This document shows positions 57,153 through 64,000 of a stretch of 64,000 nucleotides of DNA, piece after piece; within the stretch, counting starts at the first letter, position 1, and each line of letters opens with the position of its first letter. Under the pieces are notes generated by a model. The model was not told the DNA's origin and made no database searches. It was given only the letters and a program-made list of their open reading frames with translations. Origin of the DNA: Bugula neritina. Taxonomy: Eukaryota > Bryozoa > Gymnolaemata > Cheilostomatida > Bugulidae. Where the stretch lies: contig OZ037772.1 in NCBI GenBank assembly GCA_964035545.1, positions 3,170,501 through 3,234,500 on the forward strand, read 5' to 3'. Position numbers and translations under genes: made by a program.

Positions 57153-59225
57153 GTGGGAGTGCCTTGGGTAGATGTGGGCGGAGTTGAACACAGGTTCCGG
57201 TGCGATATGGAAGGAAACAGATATGGTGTGAATGACGACGAGTATTTAACTTTCAACCGGATGGAGTACTTGTATCAGGATAACCAATTAGTGTATGCTA
57301 ACATCAGGTATGATACTACTAGTAATACACATGATAATACTAGTAATACATATGATAATACTAGTAACACATATGATACTACTAGTAATACACATGATAA
57401 TACTAGTAATACACATGATACTACTAGTAATACATATAATAATACTAGTAACACACATGATAATACTAGTAATACACATGATAATACTAGTAATACACAT
57501 GATAATACTAGTAACACACATGATAATACTAGTAATACATATAATAATACTAGTAATACACATCATAATACTAGTAATACATATGATAATACTAGTAATA
57601 CATATAATAATACTAGTAATACACATGATAATACTAGTAATACACATGATACTACTAGTAATACATATAATAATACTAGTAACACACATGATAATACTAG
57701 TAATACACATGATAATACTAGTAATACACATGATAATACTAGTAACACACATGATAATACTAGTAATACATATAATAATACTAGTAATACACATCATAAT
57801 ACTAGTAATACATATGATAATACTAGTAATACATATAATAATACTAGTAATACACATGATAATACTAGTAATACACATGATACTACTAGTAATACATATA
57901 ATAATACTAGTAATACACATGATACTACTAGTAACACATATGATACTACTAGTAATACACATGATACTACTAGTAACACACATGATAATACTAGTAATAG
58001 ACATGATACTACTAGTAACACATATGATAATACTAGTAATATATATGATAATACTAGTGATACATATGATAATACTAGTAACACACATGATAGAGCTAAT
58101 AATAAATATTATGTCCAAAGCTTGAGGAGAAATCTGTGAACAAGTCAACAGTAGACATTGTGACATCCTTGGCAATTAAAATAACAAACTTCTTTATACC
58201 AAACACTAGCTTGTCCTATTCTACTTTGAATACCCATATTATGAATATCTGACGCTTGTTTTATCAGGAAACAGAGGACTGTGTGGTGGTCTATGGAGTA
58301 GAATACGTCAGCCTGAGAGTCCCAAACACAGATGCGGGCGGTGACTTTAAGCAGTGTTACAAGTTCTGTACCTCTGAGGCTCAATGTCAAGAGATTCCAG
58401 GGTCCACCTGCCACCTTAGTGAGTTGTCTTCTCACAGCATACAGTTTATTAGTGTGTGTGTAGCAAAAGGAATATTCATTGAAGTATGGTGATCAACTAC
58501 CTAGTATGCTGAAACAAATGTGGGTTTTTAGTGTATAAGTGCTTTCTGACTCTCATCAGTTTGTATAATACAAGAACCCAGGAGAATCACTGAATTGGTA
58601 TAACATAGAGATATGTTCATCAGAAATGTACATGATGTAGCAGTGCAGCCCAATGAAGTCATTCGGAAAATTAAATGATGTTCTTTTAGACATTGCTCTG
58701 TAGAACTCAGAGTGAGCATGTGACATACAGGTTCCGAGTGTATTACTATCAGTGGTGGAGACGAAGGAGGTTAAGTTGGTGTACAGGGGGTACTCACTAC
58801 TACAACCGAGCTTGTGTACCTGACATGACTAGTAAGTGTGTATCTACAGACAAGCAGAGTGACAGATGAACTGACTGACTGACTGACTGACTGACTAACT
58901 GACTGACTGACTCACTGACTGACTGACTGACTGACTGACTGACTGACTGACTGACTGACTGACAGATAAACAGATAGGTAAATATTGATCACATATATAG
59001 TGAAGCTACCAACTGAGACCCAGACTGTGTTTTGATTTAGAATATACTGGTATATGATATCTTTCTACAATGTGTTTACAGTTTACTCTACAAAGTATAG
59101 TTCCATCAGATAGACTCACTCTACTCATGTGTAAGACTCATCAAGAATGTCTACCCAATCAAATCTGTGTTAATGAGGTGTGCACACTGACGTGTAAAAG
59201 TGACTCTGAGTGTGCATTCAACCAG
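57153..59225 (+). CDS. Unrecognised Cys-rich (likely secreted) gene, four exons
   Basis: Exons with AG/GT borders are 57153-57307 (VGVPWVDVGGVEHRFRCDME...), 58268-58418 (ETEDCVVVYGVEYVSLRVPN...CYKFCTSEAQCQE), 58690-58831 (TLLCRTQSEHVTYRFRVYYY...WCTGGTHYYNRACVPDM) and 59101-59225 (CKTHQECLPNQICVNEVCTL...). The last two join in phase; the first two joins do not, so exons are missing or the gene is damaged. The final exon's CxxxxECxxxxxCxxxVCxxxC spacing resembles the Cys-rich exon at 16523-16704 upstream of the collagen exons, which hints at related genes. I do not recognise the family. Confidence 0.5.
57308..58091. repeat. 21-bp minisatellite with a 231-bp higher-order repeat
   Basis: About 37 units of GATAATACTAGTAATACACA + T. 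Rare variants such as CATCATAAT recur exactly 231 bases apart (57561 and 57792), showing that a block of 11 units was duplicated as a whole. It starts right at the donor of exon 57153-57307, so it is intronic. Several frames stay open because 21 is divisible by three. Confidence 0.9.
58869..58962. repeat. (GACT)n microsatellite
   Basis: About 23 tetranucleotide units with two interruptions (AACT, CACT), in an intron. Confidence 0.9.
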
Positions 59226-59340
59226 GTTAGATACTGCATACATGTCTCTATCCTAGCAGCTAATTCTAGTAAAAATATGGTGGAGAATACATAAACAATG
59301 AACAATAAAAGTATGAGTTTCAGAAAAGTTTGTGAAATAC

Positions 59341-59411
59341 CTGTAAACCAGGAGCTCCATTTTCTCCGTCTCGTCCACTGGGTCCCTGTGGTCCAATTAA
59401 ACCAGGTTCTC
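59341..59411 (-). CDS. Isolated collagen Gly-X-Y exon on the minus strand
   Basis: Read on the minus strand after the acceptor TTTGTAG: EPGLIGPQGPSGRDGENGAP, GLQ, then the donor GTATTT. It has seven uninterrupted Gly-X-Y triplets. It faces the opposite way to the Cys-rich exons just upstream, so it belongs to another gene or to an inverted piece. Confidence 0.6.
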
Positions 59412-59457
59412 CTACAAACCGGAACTTCACACTGACACCCATATAAATAAATAACAT

Positions 59458-59562
59458 GTAGCAGACATGGTCTAGGGGTTCGAGGGTTTGCCTAGTAAAC
59501 ACGAAATAATAGGTTCGAGCCACGAAAAAGGCTATGGGCGATGTTAGGAAAAACATTCAGTC
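59458..59562 (+). mobile_element. tRNA-derived SINE copy 4, truncated
   Basis: GTAGCAGACATGGTCTAGGG forms the head with an A-box-like segment. AGGTTCGAGCCACG is a near-perfect B box, and GATGTTAGGAAAAACATTCA is the start of the body, after which the copy breaks off. Confidence 0.68.
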
Positions 59563-59686
59563 AGTAAATGATATCTATACGTATACAGGCTACTGCAATG
59601 TACTTGATGTACAAAGGAAGATAATTTTTGTAACTTCTTTTTTAACTAACCATGTAAAACTCTTTCAGATTCTAGAAGCAAGCTAA

Positions 59687-60079
59687 ATGCTAAAGCTAAC
59701 TCAATATTTATCCATTTGCCTAGTTGAATTGAATGATGTACACCTCACTCCAGTCAATATTGATATGGTTTACAGAAATAAATCCAAAAAGTCTATTATT
59801 GTCAAGTTTATTCAGACTCATATCTGTCAGGACTTCATAAGATCATTCAAGGCTAAGAAAAACAAGTCACTTACTAGTAAAGAACTTGGTTATAAAACTG
59901 CATCTAAGATATATATCAATGAATACCTCTTATACCCAACTAGACAACTGTTCCACAAAGTCAGAGAATATAAGAAAGAGAATAACTTCAAATTTGCTTG
60001 GACAATAAACCAAAAAGTCTTCTTGAGAGAAACGGAAGGTTCCAAAGCCATTCACATTAAGTCCCTATCTGATCTCTAA
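59687..60079 (+). pseudogene. LINE ORF1 protein C-terminal fragment
   Basis: An open frame of 130 codons. The part from IDMVYRNKSKKSIIVKFIQT through KELGYKTASKIYINEYLLYP to NNFKFAWTINQKVFLRETEG follows the C-terminal domain pattern of non-LTR ORF1 proteins (RNA-binding chaperone region). The N-terminal coiled-coil part is absent, so the copy is 5'-truncated. ORF2 follows 56 bases later in the same orientation. Confidence 0.72.
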
Positions 60080-60135
60080 GATGCTTAAGACGCCAGTATT
60101 TATATAATCGAAATTGTTTTTCATATTCTAACAAA

Positions 60136-60632
60136 ATGGAACTTTGTAATACCAGCAAACATTTCACTATAGATGACCTAAACAATATTTCTTGTAATGA
60201 TTTTCGAGTGCTTCACTGCAATATACGCAGCCTTAGAAAAAACTTCAATAACCTTTTGGAATTACTCTCAATTGTAAATTGTTCTTTTCATGTTATTGCC
60301 ATAAGTGAAACTTTTCTCTACTCCAACGAATGCAATTACTTTCCGATTTCAAATTACTCTTATATAGGCTCATGCCGTGACTCCAGAGCAGGTGGATGTG
60401 GGATATATGTGCACAGTGGCCTGGCTGTAATTGAAAAACTAGAGCCATTAATTGAGGGTTCAGAGGCAATCTCTTTGTTAGTGGCCGGCTTGGATGAAGT
60501 CCCATTACGTATTACTGCCATATATAGACAACCTTCGTCTGACACTGATAGGTTCACTGATGACCTGCACAATTTTTTACACTCTATTTCTCATGCTGAT
60601 CACAATCACATTATCACTGGTGATATTAATAG
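60136..60632 (+). pseudogene. LINE ORF2 endonuclease domain, cut by gypsy copy D
   Basis: The first ~165 residues of an APE-type endonuclease: RVLHCNIRSLRKNFNNLLEL, HVIAISETFLYSN, GGCGIYVHSGLA, RITAIYRQPSSD and HNHIITGDIN. These are the conserved blocks that coordinate metal and DNA. The frame is intact up to the GDIN block, where the LTR of copy D begins at 60633. The rest of ORF2, if present, lies beyond the right edge. Confidence 0.82.
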
Positions 60633-60937
60633 TGTGGTGGCTCGTGGAGCTACCAGCAACACAATACGCGAGGTTGCGTATTGACCCGGAACAATGTATT
60701 AGCCAATTAACTAAGCTGTTTGATAAGTAATAGTAGCCGCTTCGCGCTACTAGCTCAGTTGAGGATAGTGCTGTAAACTAAATAGACGTGCGTATCATTA
60801 CTGTTGTACATTGGATTTTTATTATGTATTCTTGTATTAAATATAACGATATCTACTCGACTTAACTGGTGAAGTTTCTCTAGTGTTAAATAGACTCTCT
60901 TGGTGGCACATCAACCCTAAAACTGAAAACTATAACA
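60633..60937 (+). repeat. 5' LTR of copy D
   Basis: 305 bp, closest to copy 1, with TTAACTAAGCTGTTTGATAA in place of its counterpart. Confidence 0.9.
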
Positions 60938-60938
60938 G

Positions 60939-60956
60939 TGGTGGCAGCAGTGGGAT
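60939..60956 (+). promoter_or_regulatory. Primer-binding site of copy D (variant)
   Basis: TGGTGGCAGCAGTGGGAT, one mismatch to the tRNA-Leu complement, as in the first site of copy B. Confidence 0.7.
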
Positions 60957-60970
60957 AGTGTATATCAAAG

Positions 60971-61810
60971 ATGGAGACTGAAAATGCTAGAATGCAACCA
61001 CCCCCAGTAGAAGGTGAGCGTAGAAATGCTGTTAATCCTGTGAATCATGAAGGAGAAGAAGCTTATAGACATTGCTTGAAAGCTCCCACCTTTACTGGGT
61101 CGGAAGATGTCGAACAATTTATACAAGAATTTAGAGAGGTAATGGAAGTTGCTCAATGGCCGCATAGAGTGGCCCTTATCCAATTGCGGAGGGCGGTGAC
61201 GGAGCAAGCCAAGCCGTACGGAGTGGGAACGGACGTAGACGGCATACTGGCTGCGCTGCGGGCCCGTTTTCGCACCTCCGTCATAGACGCTAGGACCAAG
61301 CTGAAGAGATTGTGCCGCACCCCGCGGACCTCGCTGCAAGAACATGCCGCGACGGTGAAGAAGCTGGCGCAGATTGCATATAGCGATCTGCCAGCACAAC
61401 ACCAAGAGCGTTACACCTATGACGCCTTTGTCCAGTCCCTAAACGACCTGGGCCTAGACCATCACCTACGAGCTAAAGGGATAACCCGAATAGAGGATGC
61501 CCTGAAAGCTGGAGAAGCTTACCTGTTGGCTACCCAAATGCATCGAGCACAAAGGAACCCCCCAGTAGTTGGAGTCAGCGCTGCCAGGGCTACGACAGGC
61601 TCCGAAGCCCTCCCGCTGGAAGCCGAAGTGGACCGCATGGTAGAGATGCTGGGACAATTGGTAACCATTCTGGCCGGTGAAATGGAGCCAGAAGGCCCAG
61701 TGGAGAGGCCCAAACCCCGCCGGCACCAACCTCGCCGCCGGAAGGCCCGTAAACCACGGGTAAAACCCCCGCCGCCCTGTCAAACCAGGACAGCACATGC
61801 GAGGGGGTGA
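60971..61810 (+). pseudogene. gag: Gag of copy D fused to pol linker by a deletion
   Basis: 279 codons. Gag matches copy 1 up to QLVTILAG, then jumps to the pol linker (EMEPEGPVERPKPRR) because of the ~329-bp deletion. The deletion removes the knuckle region, the gag stop and the -1 frame overlap. The ORF ends at the G-rich tract (GAGGGGG, seven positions), where the frame is lost before protease. Confidence 0.82.
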
Positions 61811-64000
61811 AAGTACAACCACATGGAGAGAGCTATTTCCTACCCGGAAAGGTGGCCGGCAACGCCGTCACTTTCCTGCTCGACTCCGGTTGTACTACCA
61901 ACCTTCTCAGTCGGAGAGTCTTTGAGGCACTGCCCCGCCGGGACAGGGATAGAGTACGACCGTATACTGGAGAACATGGCACCCTGGCAGACGGGTCATG
62001 TATCCCCTTTTATGGTATTATCGAGCTCCCTGGGCGTGTCCGAGATCAGGCTGTACAGGAGACCTTTATCATAGGTCAACTGGAAGAAGATGCTATCCTC
62101 GGAATGCCCTTCTTGAAGCAACACCAGTGCCGAATAGATTTCAGTAAGTCGGTGGTGCTGATGGGCGGGCGAGAACTCGCCTGTGTGGATAAGTTTGGGC
62201 GTCCCCTGGTGGGCGGTGTTCAGGTAGTTTGACACTGCACCGTACCCGGACGCTCCAGAGCTACTATCCACTGCCGAGTGAACAGCCACCGGATAGCCAG
62301 GCTCGGGGTCGTTGAAAGCGCGCACGAAAAGATCCAACTCGCCAGTAGTTTAAACCGACTAACTGAGCGAGGGGAGGTCTTAGTGCAGTGCATCAACCCC
62401 TTTACCGAGCCCATTGAGCTCCCAGCTGGGTCAATGCTGGGCCGGTTCCACTCCGTCCAGGAAGAGGACGTGGGCCCGTCGCTGGGTGACGCGACGGAGG
62501 CACCCCCTCGACACCCTATTCAGGGACGAGGGACAGTCCCAACACATCTCCGGGAGTTATACGAAACAGCCAGTGGCGGCTGCGCGAGTAACAGAGAACG
62601 CCGAGCTATGGCCAAGTTACTACGCGACTACGGTGATGTGTTCAGCAGCGGAGAGCATGACGTGGGACTGACTGGAATTGTCAGACACGAAATACCGCTG
62701 ACTGCAGGGACAGCCCCTGTCCGGCAGCCCACGCGCAGGCTGGGGCCGGAGAAAGAGAAGGAGGTTAGCCGACAAGTACGGGATCTTCTGGACCGGGGAC
62801 TGATAGAGCCCGCCCATAGTGCGTGGAGCTCGCCAGTCGTACTGGTCCGGAAGAAAGACGGCAGTTGGCGGTTCTGTGTGGACTACCGCAAACTCAATAG
62901 CGTAACCATACAGGACGCCTACCCTCTACCTCGTATTGACGAGTCATTGGACGCCCTAGCCGGCAGCAAGTACTTCAGTACGTTAGACTTGCTAAGCGGC
63001 TATTGGCAGGTTCCTCTGAGTCCCGACGCCCAAGAGAAAGCGGCGTTTATCACACGGGACGGTTTGTGGAAGTGGAAGGTGCTGCCTTTCGGGTTAACCT
63101 CCGCCCCAGCCACCTTCCAGAGGCTGATGGAACAAGTCCTTAGCGGACTCCATTGGAAGACACTGCTGGTCTACCTCGATGATGTCATCATAATCTCTCC
63201 AGACTTCGAGACACATGTCAGTCGTCTGCAGGAGGTTTTCGAGAGACTCCGAGGTGCCGGTCTTAAGCTCAAACCTTCCAAGTGCGCTCTGTTGCAGCCG
63301 GAGGTCAAGTACCTGGGGCACGTTGTCGGTCAAAACGGCGTGGCAACGGATCCCGAAAAGGTACGGGCAGTAGAAGACTGGGTCACCCCCCAAGACTTGA
63401 CCGGACTCCGGGCTTTCTTGGGGCTGGTAGGGTATTACAGGCAATACATACCAGACTTTGCGGGCATAGCCCAGCCGTTAAACCGGCTTTCCGCAAAGGG
63501 AGTGACGTGGCAGTGGACCCCAGTCAAACAAGAAGCGTTCGACCGCCTCAAGGGCTGCCTCCTAACGGCGCCCATCTTGGCCTACCCAGACCCCACTCTG
63601 GAGTACATCCTAGACACGGACGCCAGTGACCAGAATGTTGGCGCTGTGCTGTCACAAGTGCAGGAAGGCCGAGAAGTAGTAGTAGCCTACTACAGCAAGT
63701 CTCTCTCTCCCGCTGAACGAAATTACTGCACTACCCGCAAGGAGCTGCTGGCAGTAATCAAGTCAGTGAAGCACTTCAGACCATACCTATATGGCAGGAA
63801 GTTCCGGCTGCGTACGGATCATGCCTCGCTGATCTGGTTATGCAGGACAGCAGAGCCCTCTAGTCAGGTCGCCCGGTGGCTCGAAATCCTAGCTGAATTC
63901 TCATACCGGATCGAACATCGACCGGGCAAGAGACACAGCAATGCGGATGGGTTGAGTCGCCGACCTGACGGAGGTTGCAAACAGTGTCTCAACATCGAGA
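61807..64000 (+). pseudogene. pol: Pol of copy D (protease to RNase H), runs off the edge
   Basis: Protease (FLLDSGCTTNLLS) is open from 61807 to TGA at 62230-62232, the same codon that is TGA in copy B and CGA in copy 1. After that the frame is open to the window end with RT (FCVDYRKLNSV, SGYWQVPL, YLDD near 63170) and RNase H (YILDTDASDQNVGAVLSQ). Unlike copy 1 it has TAT, not TAG, in HFRPYLYGRK. Integrase is outside the window. Confidence 0.86.

Larger units (their letters stand above)
60633..64000 (+). mobile_element. Ty3/gypsy lineage A copy D, truncated by the window
   Basis: Inserted in the LINE endonuclease ORF. The presumed duplication is ATAG (60629-60632); the other side is outside the window. 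Compared with copy 1 it lacks about 329 bp (copy 1 positions 6775-7103), covering the end of gag with the former zinc knuckle and the gag/pol overlap. Confidence 0.88.

Noticed and set aside
57295-58175. Long ORFs (up to 328 codons) in several frames over the 21-bp minisatellite
   Set aside because: The period is divisible by three and the unit lacks stops in several frames. The array follows a clear splice donor and has no independent coding evidence.

Overview
The window is metazoan, most likely invertebrate, nuclear DNA. Host genes are split by GT-AG introns with matching phases. They include animal genes such as an alpha-tubulin acetyltransferase and collagen Gly-X-Y exons. The background is AT-rich and full of mini- and microsatellites, and it carries LINE remnants, tRNA-derived SINEs and Ty3/gypsy LTR retrotransposons. 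No bacterial operons, CRISPR arrays or rRNA genes are visible.

Layout. 1-3551: 5' part of a valyl-tRNA synthetase gene (minus strand, eight exons, running off the left edge). 4528-4930: 3' end of a decayed LINE. 5728-13169: gypsy lineage A, copy 1. 13300-13606: solo LTR of lineage C. 13690-15998: 26-bp satellite. 16096-20323: Cys-rich plus collagen-like gene with decayed exons. 20965-22256: satellites. 24165-25060: exons of an unrecognised minus-strand gene. 26081-28356: ATAT1-like gene (minus). 29172-33645: a compact gypsy element E with 119-bp LTRs and a 5-bp target duplication. 34210-43594: gypsy copy 2 (B), a chimera with a foreign 972-bp LTR (family X) inside it. 44860-45090: LINE tail. 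45466-46381: fold-back palindromes. 48047-48231: an NRF-like exon. 49285-56793: gypsy lineage C, whose pol core is nearly identical to lineage A while its ends are divergent. 57153-59225: Cys-rich exons around a 21-bp minisatellite. 59687-60632: LINE ORF1/ORF2 pieces cut by gypsy copy D (60633 to the right edge).

How the parts fit. Lineages A and C share 305-307-bp LTRs, a primer-binding site matching the 3' end of tRNA-Leu, 4-bp target duplications (ATAT, ATAT, TTAT, ATAC), a gag/pol overlap in the -1 frame, and an additional sense-strand ORF after integrase. That ORF encodes a canonical C2H2 finger, a second CXC-X12-H-X4/5-C finger and a C-terminal coiled coil; it is not a recognisable envelope gene. 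Two stem-loops, one in the LTR and one just before the polypurine tract, keep their pairing while their sequence changes between families. Every copy has stops or frameshifts, so none looks autonomous as read here, but LTR pairs differ by only about 1-2 percent, so the insertions look young. The most interesting signals are the third ORF, the A/C mosaic, the A/X chimera, the loss of all four zinc ligands in the lineage-A gag knuckle and the two covarying hairpins.
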